Notes: generated from the sequence alone by a model not told the origin. DNA of 64,000 nt from Granulicella sapmiensis (GCA_026225395.1 JAMFSR010000026.1:124001-188000); one strand, 5' to 3'. Positions 42,126 to 52,731 are shown, counted from the first letter of the stretch. Translations and numbers: made by a program.

Positions 42126-43975
42126 CCCAGCCTTTGGCCGGCAAGTTGCGCGATTACTCGGCAGACAGCCGGATTTTGTATGTAAGTGTTTTAGCCGCGG
42201 GCCTGGGAGCGGTGAGCGCGGTGGCGGCGTGGTCGCTGCTGGAGATGATCGCGCTTTCAACGAATGCTTTTTATTTCCACCGATTGAGTGTGAAGGAAGT
42301 CGATCCGTGGCAGGCGGGCAGACACTGGTGGCTGGTGCTGATGCCGGTGCTGGGTGGGCTGATCGTTGGGTTGATTGCGCGATATCTTTCGCCGCGTGTA
42401 CGCGGACATGGCATGCCGGAAGCGGTGGAGACCATCGTTTTTGGGGGTGGGCGTGTGCAGCCGCGGGTTGCCGTGTTGAAGCCGGTTGCTACGGCGATTT
42501 CGATCGGGTCGGGCGGGCCGTTCGGGGCTGAGGGCCCGGTAATCATTACCGGCGGCGCGATCGGAAGCGTGCTGGGGCAGCTGCTGCCGATGACGGACTC
42601 CGAGCGCACGGTTCTGATGGTGGCGGGTGCATCGGCGGGCATGGCGGCGACGTTCAACTGCCCGATGTCCGCGACGCTGCTGGCGGTAGAGATTCTGCTG
42701 TTTGAGTGGCGTCCGAGGTCGTTGGTTCCGGTAGCGATTGCGTGCGTAACAGCCGGAGCGGTACGGCGGCTACTACTGGGGCCGCAGAGCCTGCTGCACA
42801 TGGTGCCGACAGGAGCGCCCGTCTATCACTCGGCGATGCTTGGAGCGCTGGCTTTGGGCGTGATCGCGGCGTTTGTGGCTGCGGGGCTGAGCAGGGCCGT
42901 CCATGTGAGCGAACACCTGTTTGCGAAGATTCCGATTCACTGGATGTGGTATCCGGCGATTGGCGGGCTGGGCATAGGGCTGGGCGGACTGATCTTTCCG
43001 CAAGCGCTGGGCGTGGGTTACAGCGTGATCCAGCAGATGATCTCCGGTGACAACGGATGGAAGTTGCTGGCAGGCATCTTGATCGTGAAGAGCGCGATCT
43101 GGGTGTTTTCGCTGGGGTCGAATACGGCGGGCGGTATTCTGGCACCATTGCTGATGATTGGCGGAGCACTGGGAGCGGCGCTGGGGCATTTGATGCCGGT
43201 GATGTCGACCGGCGCGTGGGTGCTGGTGGGGATGACGTCGGTGCTTTCGGCGGCGATTGGAGCTCCGTTGACCTCGGCCATGCTGGCGCTGGAGCTGACG
43301 CATAACGGCGGGTTGATGTTGCCGGTATTGTTGAGCTGCGTGGCGGCTTACGCGGTAAGCGTGCTCGTGATGCCGCGGTCGATGCTGACGGAAGGGTTGA
43401 GCCGGCGCGGGCTGCATTTGAGCCGTGAGTTTGGCGTCGACCCGCTGGAGACGATGCTGGCGAACCAGGCGATGCATACGAGTGTGTTTGCGCTCTCGGA
43501 CAAAGCAACACGCAAGGATGCCGCGGACTGGCTGGCGAAGATGGAAGAACGCGGCGCCGGCGCATGGTCGCACTGGCAACGGATCTTTCCGCTGGTAGAT
43601 GGCGACGGCAAGCTGAAGGGAATTTTGACGCGGTCGCAGATGATGGCCGCAGCGAAGCAGACGGATCTTTCGCAGCCGCTCCGCGCGGATGGATCGGAGA
43701 CGCCGCTGTCGGTAACACCCGGTACGACGTTGAGGGCCTCTGCAGCGTTGATGGCCGAAAGCAAACTGACATCGTTTCCGGTGGTCGATAGCGGCAAGCT
43801 GGTCGGTGTGCTGACCATCGACGATCTGCTGAAGGGACGCAGCGAGCAGGCGCACCGCGAACACGACCGCGAGCGTGTACTTCGGCTTCGCTGGCCGTTT
43901 AGTGGAGGCGCGGCGCGGAAGCTGCCTTCAGCGCCTGAAACGGCCGAGGAAAAAGAGGAAGTGGAAAACTTCTAA
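42122..43975 (+). CDS. ClC-type chloride channel/transporter with CBS domains
   Basis: 617 residues. An 18-helix ClC core (about residues 1-440) carries GHGMPEAVE, GSGGPFGAEGP (gating Glu in the third ion-path motif), and NTAGGILAPLLMIGGALGAALG (GGxxAP). A C-terminal CBS pair (about 460-590) is seen in LVDGDGKLKGILTRSQMM and FPVVDSGKLVGVLTIDDLL. This arrangement suggests nucleotide-regulated Cl- transport, as a channel or Cl-/H+ exchanger. It overlaps the MarR gene by 4 bases. The tail is charged (EEKEEVENF). Confidence 0.93.
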   Translation: MTQPLAGKLRDYSADSRILYVSVLAAGLGAVSAVAAWSLLEMIALSTNAFYFHRLSVKEVDPWQAGRHWWLVLMPVLGGLIVGLIARYLSPRVRGHGMPEAVETIVFGGGRVQPRVAVLKPVATAISIGSGGPFGAEGPVIITGGAIGSVLGQLLPMTDSERTVLMVAGASAGMAATFNCPMSATLLAVEILLFEWRPRSLVPVAIACVTAGAVRRLLLGPQSLLHMVPTGAPVYHSAMLGALALGVIAAFVAAGLSRAVHVSEHLFAKIPIHWMWYPAIGGLGIGLGGLIFPQALGVGYSVIQQMISGDNGWKLLAGILIVKSAIWVFSLGSNTAGGILAPLLMIGGALGAALGHLMPVMSTGAWVLVGMTSVLSAAIGAPLTSAMLALELTHNGGLMLPVLLSCVAAYAVSVLVMPRSMLTEGLSRRGLHLSREFGVDPLETMLANQAMHTSVFALSDKATRKDAADWLAKMEERGAGAWSHWQRIFPLVDGDGKLKGILTRSQMMAAAKQTDLSQPLRADGSETPLSVTPGTTLRASAALMAESKLTSFPVVDSGKLVGVLTIDDLLKGRSEQAHREHDRERVLRLRWPFSGGAARKLPSAPETAEEKEEVENF

Positions 43976-43988
43976 GCCGGTGCTGAGG

Positions 43989-44243
43989 CTAGGCGGCTAC
44001 GCCGAAGAGCTCGGCCATTTCCTCATGCAGGAAACCAAGGCCGGGCTTGTAAGGCTGAATCCATTTGCCATTGAGGACAAACTGCGGGATGGCGCGCTTG
44101 CCGGTTTGGGCGATGACTTCGTCCGCTGCGCCGGGGATGGTTTCAATGTCGATTTCGGTGTAGGGGATGTCGTGCTTGGCGAGGAAGCGCTTGGCCTCGC
44201 GGCAGTCGCGGCACCAGCTTGCGGAATAAACGAGAAGCTCCAT
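43989..44243 (-). CDS. Glutaredoxin-family protein
   Basis: 84-residue glutaredoxin fold: LLVYSASWCRDCREAKRFLAKHDIPYTEIDIE with a CRDC redox pair, cis-Pro in RAIPQFVLNG, and a GSH-site-like GLGFLHEEM. CxDC is less common than CPYC but occurs in bacterial glutaredoxins. It converges on the clc gene, 13 bases apart, and is divergent from the AsmA-like gene. Confidence 0.88.
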   Translation of the reverse strand: MELLVYSASWCRDCREAKRFLAKHDIPYTEIDIETIPGAADEVIAQTGKRAIPQFVLNGKWIQPYKPGLGFLHEEMAELFGVAA

Positions 44244-44359
44244 AGGGATATTGTCGCCGATTCACAGGCAGGATGCACGTTTGCTGGCGCTGCGGCTTCT
44301 GAGAGCTAAATCTGCATCTCACGGGCAGACAGACAAAATCTCAGCCTCCAAGGATCTCC

Positions 44360-45970
44360 GTGCCGAAAATTGCTGCAAAGCCAAAGCGCACGAGATCGAG
44401 CCCTGTGAGGATGCCGAGCGCGGCGCGGAGACACGCGATTTTGTTGTGGCTTGGAGGGGTTGCGCTGGTGTTGGTCGTGATCGTCCTGGCGTGCCTGCCG
44501 CTGATCAACAAGTACTGGCCCTACCGGTACAAGAACGTGGAGCCAATGCTCGAAAGCGTTCTGGCGAGCAAGATCAAGATCGACAAGTATCACCGGACGT
44601 ACTTTCCCCGGCCCGGCTTTGTGGCTTCGGGATTGACCCTGACGCGCAACACCGCGACGGATTTGCCGCCGGTAGGAACAGCAAGGGATTTGATCGTGCA
44701 GGGAAGCTGGCTGGACATGCTGATGCTGCGAAAGCGGGTGCAGTTGGTGGATGTAGTTGGACTGCACGTGGTGATTCCGCCCGTTGGGAGCCGCGCGAAC
44801 CAGGCGGATTTTCCAGCGGGAAGCAGTGCGGACTTTGCCGGACCGACGACGGCGGTAGGCACATTCCATGTGCGCGACTCGCAGTTGGATATTCAGCGGG
44901 TGAATGGCGGAACGTACAGCTTTCCGATCAAGGACCTCGTCATTCGCAACCTGCAGCGCGGGCAAACGATTACCTACAAAGTGGATATGCAGAACGCGCA
45001 ACCAACGGGGCGGATTCAATCCAAGGGAAACTTTGGACCGTTGAAGCCTGAGAACCTCGGGGCGACCCCACTCTCAGGTCAGTTTACGTTTGAACCCGTG
45101 AATCTTGGCGACATTGGAGGCATCCACGGGACGCTTTCGGCGACGGGAAAGTTTTCCGGCACGCTCGCGGCGGTGGAAGCCGAGGCGGACTCCGACACGC
45201 CGGACTTTGCCGTGGGCAAGGGCAAGCCGACGCGGGTTGAGGGGCACGTACAGAGCACGGTCAATGGGCTGAATGGGAATATCGTATTGCACACGGTGGA
45301 TCTTAAGACGGGAGCTACCGGCGTTCATGTGGAAGGCAGCATCGTGGGTGCTACGGGAACGCCGAAGGTGACCGATCTCGATATTACGATTGGGCAGGGA
45401 CGCGTGGAGGACCTGCTGCGGCCGTTCTTCGCGGCAAAGGTGCCCATTACGGGAGCGGTGACGCTGCACAGTCATGCTCGTCTCGATGGTGGCCACGTAG
45501 GCGCTTCGTTCTTCGATAGATTGCACATGGCGGGAGGTTTCGACGCGCCGGCGGAGCGATTGACGAACGAAAAGAACGAGAAAAACCTGTCGTCGCTGAG
45601 CCAAAGGGCGCAGGGGATCAAGCAGCAGGGAGCCGAGGATGCTTCCGATGCGGATGTGCTGTCTTCGCTGAATGGAAATGCGACCGTGCAGGGAGGAGTG
45701 GCTTCGACGCCGCGGCTGACCTTTGCGATTCCTGGTGCTACGGCAAATCTGAATGGGACGTTCGATTTGAAGAGCAGCAAGGTCAATCTTGTCGGCACGC
45801 TGGCCATGGATACGGACATCACCCATGTAACGACAGGGATTAAGTCAGTGCTGCTGAAGCCGCTGATCCCGTTTACGAAGAAAAAGAATGCCGGCGCGGT
45901 GATTCCGATTGCGGTGACGGGTTCGCCCGGAGCGTACAAGGTGGGACAGGATTTCCTGGGGTTGAAGTGA
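44360..45970 (+). CDS. AsmA-like inner-membrane/periplasmic protein
   Basis: 536 residues. A single N-terminal membrane anchor (AILLWLGGVALVLVVIVLACLPLI) is followed by a long beta-rich periplasmic part. LTRNTATDLPPVGTARDLIVQGSWLDMLMLRKRVQLVDVVGLHVVIPP is the AsmA/TamB-type repeat, and the C-terminus (ANLNGTFDLKSSKVNLVGTLAMDTDITHVT) is the typical AsmA C-terminal domain. Such proteins are bridge-like lipid transporters between membranes. GTG start with AAGGA upstream. Stands alone; the MFS gene begins 56 bases later. Confidence 0.8.
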   Translation: MPKIAAKPKRTRSSPVRMPSAARRHAILLWLGGVALVLVVIVLACLPLINKYWPYRYKNVEPMLESVLASKIKIDKYHRTYFPRPGFVASGLTLTRNTATDLPPVGTARDLIVQGSWLDMLMLRKRVQLVDVVGLHVVIPPVGSRANQADFPAGSSADFAGPTTAVGTFHVRDSQLDIQRVNGGTYSFPIKDLVIRNLQRGQTITYKVDMQNAQPTGRIQSKGNFGPLKPENLGATPLSGQFTFEPVNLGDIGGIHGTLSATGKFSGTLAAVEAEADSDTPDFAVGKGKPTRVEGHVQSTVNGLNGNIVLHTVDLKTGATGVHVEGSIVGATGTPKVTDLDITIGQGRVEDLLRPFFAAKVPITGAVTLHSHARLDGGHVGASFFDRLHMAGGFDAPAERLTNEKNEKNLSSLSQRAQGIKQQGAEDASDADVLSSLNGNATVQGGVASTPRLTFAIPGATANLNGTFDLKSSKVNLVGTLAMDTDITHVTTGIKSVLLKPLIPFTKKKNAGAVIPIAVTGSPGAYKVGQDFLGLK

Positions 45971-46026
45971 AGGCGAGAGCCGGCGTTGGTGCAAGGAAAC
46001 GCGCGGGCTGTAAGAATAGCTAGATC

Positions 46027-47244
46027 GTGAGATCGAACCGAGCCGTCTTTATTCGCCAATGGGCCCCGTGCGTGGGCATGCTGTTGTTGTCGTTGCTGAG
46101 CTATGCGGATCGCAGCGTGCTGGCGATCCTCAGCCCGACGATTCTTTCTGACCTGCATATGAGCGCGACGCAGTATGGGTATGCGGTGTCGGCGTTCAGC
46201 ATTTGTTACATGGTGGCGAACCCGGTGTGGGGATACTTCATCGACCGCAAGGGTGTGTGGGTGACGATCCTTGTTGCAGTGATCCTGTGGTCGATGGCCT
46301 CCGGTGCGCATGCGTTGATGTATGGGCTGATGGGCATGTGTCTGGCGCGCGGCGTGCTCGGCTTTGGGGAAGGAGCTACGTTTCCTGCAGGGCTTGCGAC
46401 GGTGGCGGAGACCATGCCGCCGGAGCGGCGGTCGTTTGGGTTGGGTCTGGCTTATAGTGGCGGGTCACTGGGAGCGGCGCTGGCCCCGCTGGTGATTACG
46501 CCGATTGCGTTGCACTATGGCTGGCGCGCAACGTTTGTGTTCACCGCGTTGCTTGGGCTGCTGTGGGTGATGTTATGGATCGCGCTGCGTTCGAGCGGGA
46601 TGTATCGGGCGCATGTTGCCGCGGACCGCGTGGTGGATGAAAAGATCGCAGGCCGATGGAACCGCAACCTGTTTGCAACGATTGCGATTTACGGGCTGGG
46701 TGCTGCTCCGTTGGCGTTCGGGCTGTACGCCGCGCCGCTGTATCTTTCGCGCGTGTTGCATGTGAGCCAGCGGTCGCTGGGGCATCTGCTATGGATCCCG
46801 CCGGCTGGTTGGGAGACGGGCTACCTTGTTTGGGGATGGATTGCCGATAGGCGCACGCTGCGCGGCAAAGGCCGTCCGGGTGCTTTGTTCGCGGGCTTCA
46901 GCGTTGCGGGATTCCTGATTGTGCTGGCACCGCTGGCTGCGCGCAGTGTGCATCCCGTGCTGGCCACGATGGTGCTGTTCTATCTGCAGATGTTTATCGC
47001 GGGCGGGTTCGTGGTGTTGTCGCTGTCGGATGGCATGAACGTGCAGCGCAAGGAGAACTCTGGGTTTCTGGCGGGAGCTGCGATCTCAAGCTGGGCTGGT
47101 GTGACTGGCGTGCTGACGCCGGTGCTGGGGCACTTCTTCGATCATCGCGAGTATGCGAAGGGTTTCTGGCTGATCGCGTTTCTGCCGGTGTTGGGAACGC
47201 TGCTTTGGGCAGCGCTGCGTAAGGGCGAGGAAGTTCGCGGTTGA
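46027..47244 (+). CDS. MFS transporter
   Basis: 405 residues, about 12 membrane helices. LLSYADRSVLAILSPTI in TM1, GYFIDRKGVWVTILV (loop 2-3), LARGVLGFGEGATFPAGLATVAETMPPERRSFGLGLAYSGGSLGAALAPL and HYGWRATFVF are shared with the ACS-like group, as in the transporter at 19040-20392, but identity is limited. The GTG start has a poor RBS. The stop lies 47 bases before a CocE-type hydrolase, which may act on an imported or exported compound. Confidence 0.82.
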   Translation: MRSNRAVFIRQWAPCVGMLLLSLLSYADRSVLAILSPTILSDLHMSATQYGYAVSAFSICYMVANPVWGYFIDRKGVWVTILVAVILWSMASGAHALMYGLMGMCLARGVLGFGEGATFPAGLATVAETMPPERRSFGLGLAYSGGSLGAALAPLVITPIALHYGWRATFVFTALLGLLWVMLWIALRSSGMYRAHVAADRVVDEKIAGRWNRNLFATIAIYGLGAAPLAFGLYAAPLYLSRVLHVSQRSLGHLLWIPPAGWETGYLVWGWIADRRTLRGKGRPGALFAGFSVAGFLIVLAPLAARSVHPVLATMVLFYLQMFIAGGFVVLSLSDGMNVQRKENSGFLAGAAISSWAGVTGVLTPVLGHFFDHREYAKGFWLIAFLPVLGTLLWAALRKGEEVRG

Positions 47245-47291
47245 TATACTTCGAGGCACTGTCATTGAGCTTTTGTGAACGAGGAAGCATC

Positions 47292-49220
47292 ATGAATCGA
47301 TCGTCGTATGCCGCTGTTGCTGGTTTGTTATTGGTTTCGAGCGCCGCTTTTGTGAAAGCCCAAACGCCGGTCTCCATGCCGGACGTTCCGTCGAGCTTTA
47401 CCGCACCGCACATCGGCTACGACTATGTGAAGCGCGTGGAGATGATCCCGATGCGCGACGGCGTGAAGCTCTACACGGTGATCGTGATTCCGAAGGGTGC
47501 GACGCATGCGCCGATTCTGTTGACGCGGACGCCATACAACGCAAAGGGACGCGCTTCGCGCAATGACCCTTCGCCGCACATGCTGGACGAGATGCCGCAG
47601 GGCGACGATGCGTTTGTGGGCGCGGGGTATATCCGTGTGTTTCAGGATGTGCGTGGCAAGTATGGATCGGAAGGCCAATACCTGATGACGCCGCCACCGA
47701 TTGGGCCTTTGAATACGAGCGGCATCGACGATACGACCGATGCGTATGACACGATCGACTGGCTGGTCAAGAATGTTCATGAGTCGAACGGCAAGGTGGG
47801 GATGATCGGCTCGTCGTATGAAGGTTTCACGGTGGTGATGGCGTTGATCCATCCGCATCCGGCGCTGAAGGTGGCATGTCCGGAGAGCCCAATGGTCGAC
47901 GGGTGGATGGGTGACGACTGGTTTCACTATGGTGCGTTTCGCGAGGTGAATCTCGACTACTTCGCAGGGCAAACGGCTGTGCATGGCGACGCGAAGGGGA
48001 TCCCGCGTGAAGGATATGACGACTACACGAATTTCTTGAAGAAGGGCTCGGCTGGAGATTTCGCTCGCTATGGTGGGCTGGAACAGCTTCCATACTGGAA
48101 AAAGGTGGAAGAGCATCCGGCGTATGACGCGTTCTGGCAAGGGCAGGCGCTGGACAAGATTATGGCGAATACGCCGCTGACCGTGCCCGTGATGTGGCTG
48201 CAGGGGCTATGGGACCAGGAAGATATGTGGGGCGCCATCCATAGCTATGAGGCCGTAGAACCCCAGGATAAAAACAACGATAAGAACTTTCTCGTGATGG
48301 GACCGTGGCGGCATAGCCAGGTAAACTACGACGCGTACAACCTCGGCCCGCTGAAGTGGGAAGGCGATACGGATGAGCAGTTCCGCCACCAGGTGCTGGT
48401 GCCGTTCTTCAACCAATACCTGCTGGATGGTGCGCCGAGGGCCGACACGCCGCCGGTATTCATCTACAACACGGGCGAGAACCATTGGGACCGTTTCAAG
48501 CAGTGGCCGTTGAGCTGCGATGCGGGTTGTGGCAATACATCGAAACCGCTGTACCTGACGGCTGGCGGCGGCTTGTCATTTGAGGCTCCGAAGGCGGGTG
48601 AAGCCAAGTCCGAACAGTTCGATGAGTATGTGTCGGACCCGGCGAAGCCTGTGCCGTATCGTCCACGGCCTGTTGTGGGTGCGGATCACGATGCGTGGAC
48701 CACATGGCTGGTGACGGATCAGCGGTTTGTCGATGGACGGCCCGATGTGCTGACGTACATGACGGAACCGCTAACGGCACCCCTACGTGTGAGCGGTGCG
48801 CCGATCGTGAATCTAATGGCGTCCACCAGCGGCAGCGATAGCGACTGGGTGGTGAAGCTGATCGATGTGTATCCGGATACGATGCCGGGACAGCCGACGA
48901 TGGGTGGGTATGAGCTGCCGGTTTCGCTCGATATTTTCAGAGGGCGGTATCGCACGAGCTTTGAACATGCGGAGAAGATCGCGGAGGGCAAGCCTCTTGA
49001 GTATAAGTTTGGGCTACCGACGGTGAATCATGTGTTTCTACCTGGGCATCGGGTGATGGTGCAGGTGCAGTCGTCCCTGTTTCCGCTCTATGACCGCAAT
49101 CCGCAGACGTTTGTGCCGAACACCTTTGACGCAAAGCCTGCGGACTATGTGAAGGCAACCCAGAAGGTCTGGCACACGCCGGGCTCTGCGAGCTTCATTA
49201 GTCTGCCCGTGGTGCAGTAG
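47292..49220 (+). CDS. CocE/NonD-family serine hydrolase (X-Pro dipeptidyl peptidase S15-like), exported
   Basis: 642 residues. ATG 47292 (MNRSSYAAVAGLLLVSSAAFVKA) gives a signal peptide with GAGGAAG upstream; the track start at 47241 is too early. Nucleophile Ser in GMIGSSYEGFTVVMAL (GxSYxG), Asp in LQGLWDQEDMWG, His in GPWRHSQVNY. The C-terminal jelly-roll domain (VLTYMTEPLTAPLRVSGAPIVNLMASTSGSDSDWVVKLIDVYPD) is typical of alpha-amino-acid ester hydrolases and cocaine esterase. Substrate is unknown; the family cleaves esters and N-acyl peptides. It converges on the SDR gene. Confidence 0.9.
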   Translation: MNRSSYAAVAGLLLVSSAAFVKAQTPVSMPDVPSSFTAPHIGYDYVKRVEMIPMRDGVKLYTVIVIPKGATHAPILLTRTPYNAKGRASRNDPSPHMLDEMPQGDDAFVGAGYIRVFQDVRGKYGSEGQYLMTPPPIGPLNTSGIDDTTDAYDTIDWLVKNVHESNGKVGMIGSSYEGFTVVMALIHPHPALKVACPESPMVDGWMGDDWFHYGAFREVNLDYFAGQTAVHGDAKGIPREGYDDYTNFLKKGSAGDFARYGGLEQLPYWKKVEEHPAYDAFWQGQALDKIMANTPLTVPVMWLQGLWDQEDMWGAIHSYEAVEPQDKNNDKNFLVMGPWRHSQVNYDAYNLGPLKWEGDTDEQFRHQVLVPFFNQYLLDGAPRADTPPVFIYNTGENHWDRFKQWPLSCDAGCGNTSKPLYLTAGGGLSFEAPKAGEAKSEQFDEYVSDPAKPVPYRPRPVVGADHDAWTTWLVTDQRFVDGRPDVLTYMTEPLTAPLRVSGAPIVNLMASTSGSDSDWVVKLIDVYPDTMPGQPTMGGYELPVSLDIFRGRYRTSFEHAEKIAEGKPLEYKFGLPTVNHVFLPGHRVMVQVQSSLFPLYDRNPQTFVPNTFDAKPADYVKATQKVWHTPGSASFISLPVVQ

Positions 49221-49223
49221 CGC

Positions 49224-49994
49224 TTACTGCTCTTTGTAGTTGCGCATGAGGCCGCCGTCCATCACGTAGGTCGAGCCGGTGACGTAGGCGGCGTCGTCTG
49301 AAGCGAGAAAGGCTGCGAGGCCGGCTACTTCTTCAGGCTTGCCGAGGCGACCGAGCGGAATGTTGCGCAGCAGCGGGTCGAGCAGCTTGGGGTCGGCCAT
49401 CAACTTGGTATTGATGGGTGTGGCGATGGCTCCGGGCGCGATGTTGTTGACCGTGATGCCGAGTGGGCCAAGCTCTACCGAGAGATCGCGCATGAGCATG
49501 CGCATGGCGCCTTTGCTGGCGCAGTAGGTGGAGAAGTGCGGGAAGACCATGTCCTCATGCACGGAAGACATGTTGATGATGCGGCCGGGCTTCTTCGCAT
49601 CGCGCAGCTTACGCACGAAGGCCTGAGTGAGGAAGAACGCGCCCTTGAAGTTGACGTCCATGACGGCGTCGAAGTCTTTCTCGGTGACATCCCAGAAGTC
49701 GGCGCCGATCTCGATGCCGGCATTGTTCACAAGGATGTCGCAGGAACCAAGCTGTTGCCATGCCTGCTCGATGAGATTGGTGCAGTCGGCGAGGATGGAG
49801 ACGTCGGCGTGGACCAAGACGGACTTGCCGCCCGCGGCCACGATCTTGTCGACTGTAGCCTGGGCTTCCTCAACGTGGTCGCGATAGTCGACGACACAGT
49901 CCGCGCCTTCCTGAGCGAGGCGCTCGGCGATGGCCTGGCCTATCCCGGAACCTGATCCTGTGACGACAGCGACTTTTCCTTGCAGCCTGGACAT
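49224..49994 (-). CDS. SDR-family oxidoreductase (glucose 1-dehydrogenase-like)
   Basis: 256-residue classical SDR. Cofactor motif TGSGSGIGQAIA, NNAG in DILVNNAGIEIG, catalytic Ser-Tyr-Lys in NMSSVHEDMVFPHFSTYCASKGAM, and PGAIATPIN after it. VVDYRDHVEEA at the end of beta-2 has no strong NADP arginine; preference for NAD or NADP is unclear. GGGAGA precedes the ATG. Divergent from the propeller gene, 110 bases apart. Confidence 0.9.
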   Translation of the reverse strand: MSRLQGKVAVVTGSGSGIGQAIAERLAQEGADCVVDYRDHVEEAQATVDKIVAAGGKSVLVHADVSILADCTNLIEQAWQQLGSCDILVNNAGIEIGADFWDVTEKDFDAVMDVNFKGAFFLTQAFVRKLRDAKKPGRIINMSSVHEDMVFPHFSTYCASKGAMRMLMRDLSVELGPLGITVNNIAPGAIATPINTKLMADPKLLDPLLRNIPLGRLGKPEEVAGLAAFLASDDAAYVTGSTYVMDGGLMRNYKEQ

Positions 49995-50104
49995 GAGAGT
50001 CTCCCTTAACTTAATAAGCTTAATATCCCTAGGATGCGGGAAGGCGAAGCTGCATCCAACGATATGTCTACTTTTTCATCAAAGTGGCAGCTCGGAGATC
50101 TACC

Positions 50105-51772
50105 TTGAAAACGCTGGGGAAAGTGCTTCGTGGAGCATCATCGTTCTCCCTCATTTTTGGTCTGGTGAGTTGCGGCAATTCGGGAACGGCGGTATCGACA
50201 ACGACACCGGTAACACCCACGCCGCCTACTTCAACATCGACCGGGCCGGATGTAACGACCTATCACTATGACAATGCACGTGATGGATTGAACGCTCAGG
50301 AGACCATCCTGACGCCGTCGACTGTGACTTCGGCAACTTTTGGATTGCTGGGAGCGTATGGGGTCGATGGGAGAGTGGATGCGCAGCCGCTCTATCTGGG
50401 TGGTCTGAAACCTTCCGGTGCGACCAGTGCCGTGAATGTGGTTTATGTGGCGACCGAGCATGACAGCGTCTACGCGCTGAATGTGCCGACAGGCGCGCAG
50501 TTGTGGAAGACCTCTGTGTTGGGGGCCGGAGAAACGACGAGCGACGCTCGCAACTGCACCCAGATCACGCCTGAGATCGGCATTACGGCGACGCCGGTGA
50601 TCGACCGTTCGTATGGGACCAATGGCGCGATTTTCGTTGTGGGCATGAGCAAGGACTCAACAGGCGGCTATCACCAACGCTTGCATGCGCTCGACCTGAC
50701 GACGGGAGCGGAGCTTTCTGGAAGTCCGACGGAGATTGCAGCGACGTATCCGGGTAATGGACCTAACAGCAAGAACGGGACGAATACGTTTGCACCGGGG
50801 CAGTATGCTGAACGCGTCGGCCTGCTGTTGCTGAATGGGACGATCTATATGGCTTGGACGAGTCATTGTGACATACAACCCTATACCGGCTGGGTGATGG
50901 GTTATAGCGAGAGCACGCTGAAGCAGACGACTGTGCTGAATTTGACTCCGAATGGCTCAGAGGGCTCGGTATGGATGGCCGGCTTTGGGCTCGCCGCTGA
51001 CACAACAGGCAATATCTATCTGCTCGATGCCAATGGCACGCTCGATCCGACCTTCAACGCAAGCGGTTTTCCTTCCGGCGGCGACTATGGGAACGCGATG
51101 TTGAAACTAAGCACTGGCAATGGTCTTGCCGTAAGTGATTATTTCGAGGCCGATAACACCATTGCGGAATCCGCCGCGGACATCGACCTGGGGTCTGGAG
51201 GGGCGATGCTGCTGCCCGACGTCGTCGACGGTACCGGCACGACGCGCCATCTGGTTGTCGGTATGGGTAAGGACAGCAATCTATTCGTTGGCGATCGTGA
51301 CAATCTAGGCAAGTTTAACGAAACCACCAAGACAAATGGCAATATCTATCAGGTAATCCCCAATGCCGTGCCGAGTGGAGCGTGGTCTGGGCCGGCTTAC
51401 TTCAACAACACCGTTTACTATGCCGGCGTGGGCGATGTGTTGCGGGCTTTCGCGATCAGTAATGCCAAGTTGAATGTTGTCGCGCCGACGAGTCAGACAG
51501 CGTTTGCTTATCCAGGTGCGACTCCAAGCGTTTCGGCCAACGGCGCGCTGACAGGCATCGTGTGGGTCGTTCAAAGTGCGATCACCGCTCCCGCGGTGCT
51601 ACACGCCTATGATGCCACCAATCTGGGGCATGAACTTTATAACAGCACCCAGGCTCCCAACGGGCGCGATAGTTTCGGGTTGGGCAATAAATTCATCACG
51701 CCAATGATTGCAAATGGCTATGTGTTTGTCGGGACGCCAAATGCTGTCGCCGTTTTCGGGCTACTCAAATAG
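50105..51772 (+). CDS. Lipoprotein with PQQ-like beta-propeller
   Basis: 555 residues. TTG 50105 has GGAG 7 bases upstream and gives KTLGKVLRGASSFSLIFGLVSCGN, a lipobox. The GTG start in the track (50084) is only 21 bases upstream and has no clear RBS. A Thr/Pro linker precedes blades such as VVYVATEHDSVYALNVPTGAQLWKTSV (a PQQ-repeat signature), GAIFVVGMSKDSTGGYHQRLHALDL and VIANGYVFVGTPNAVAVFG. It resembles outer-membrane-associated quinoprotein-like propellers in fold; PQQ binding is not established. Cofactor residues of true quinoproteins were not identified. Confidence 0.82.
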   Translation: MKTLGKVLRGASSFSLIFGLVSCGNSGTAVSTTTPVTPTPPTSTSTGPDVTTYHYDNARDGLNAQETILTPSTVTSATFGLLGAYGVDGRVDAQPLYLGGLKPSGATSAVNVVYVATEHDSVYALNVPTGAQLWKTSVLGAGETTSDARNCTQITPEIGITATPVIDRSYGTNGAIFVVGMSKDSTGGYHQRLHALDLTTGAELSGSPTEIAATYPGNGPNSKNGTNTFAPGQYAERVGLLLLNGTIYMAWTSHCDIQPYTGWVMGYSESTLKQTTVLNLTPNGSEGSVWMAGFGLAADTTGNIYLLDANGTLDPTFNASGFPSGGDYGNAMLKLSTGNGLAVSDYFEADNTIAESAADIDLGSGGAMLLPDVVDGTGTTRHLVVGMGKDSNLFVGDRDNLGKFNETTKTNGNIYQVIPNAVPSGAWSGPAYFNNTVYYAGVGDVLRAFAISNAKLNVVAPTSQTAFAYPGATPSVSANGALTGIVWVVQSAITAPAVLHAYDATNLGHELYNSTQAPNGRDSFGLGNKFITPMIANGYVFVGTPNAVAVFGLLK

Positions 51773-51855
51773 CAGGTAAGATCGTTGGCGTAGTTGGCTG
51801 GACCAAAGCAAAGAGGGGAGAAGCGATTCTCTATGCTCTTTGCGCAGGAAGTACA

Positions 51856-52194
51856 TCAGCGCGAGGCTGGCTTCCTCGCAGGCTTCTTGCCCTCTTTTTC
51901 GCGAAGAATGTCCTTGGCGTTTTCGAGTGCTTTTTTACGCTCAGGCGAAAGGTTTTTGCCGCCTCGGTTTTCGTAGAAGCTTAACATCTGCATCGCCTGC
52001 CCAGGGCCTTTGGGCGAGACGCTCTTCTTCGAGAGTCCTGCGGCGATGGCTTTCGCGCTCTTCTTGAAAAGACCTGGGCCGGGCTTGGTGGAGTCGGTTG
52101 TTACTTTGGCCGACCAGCGCTCCGACGGTGGAGTGGTGGATTTTTTGCCGGACTTTGTGGGGTAGGTTTTCTTTGCAGACTTCTTGGTTGCCAT
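51856..52194 (-). CDS. DUF3175-like small basic protein
   Basis: 112 residues, strongly basic (MATKKSAKKTYPTKSGKKS...RKPASR). The core SERWSAKVTTDST...LFKKSAKAIAAGLSKKS...MQMLSFYENRGGKNLSPERKKALENAKDIL matches the family usually labelled DUF3175. ATG 52194 has GGAGG 6 bases upstream. It is last in the minus-strand run after tadA. Its basic character suggests nucleic-acid binding; function is unknown. Confidence 0.75.
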   Translation of the reverse strand: MATKKSAKKTYPTKSGKKSTTPPSERWSAKVTTDSTKPGPGLFKKSAKAIAAGLSKKSVSPKGPGQAMQMLSFYENRGGKNLSPERKKALENAKDILREKEGKKPARKPASR

Positions 52195-52227
52195 GGCATG
52201 CCTCCGTTCCAAGGTAGGATGCGAAGC

Positions 52228-52731
<504 letters not shown>

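Noticed and set aside
42654-43772. 372-aa and 363-aa minus ORFs over the ClC gene
   Set aside because: Shadow frames of a clear chloride channel; Ser/Pro/Arg-rich with no motif.
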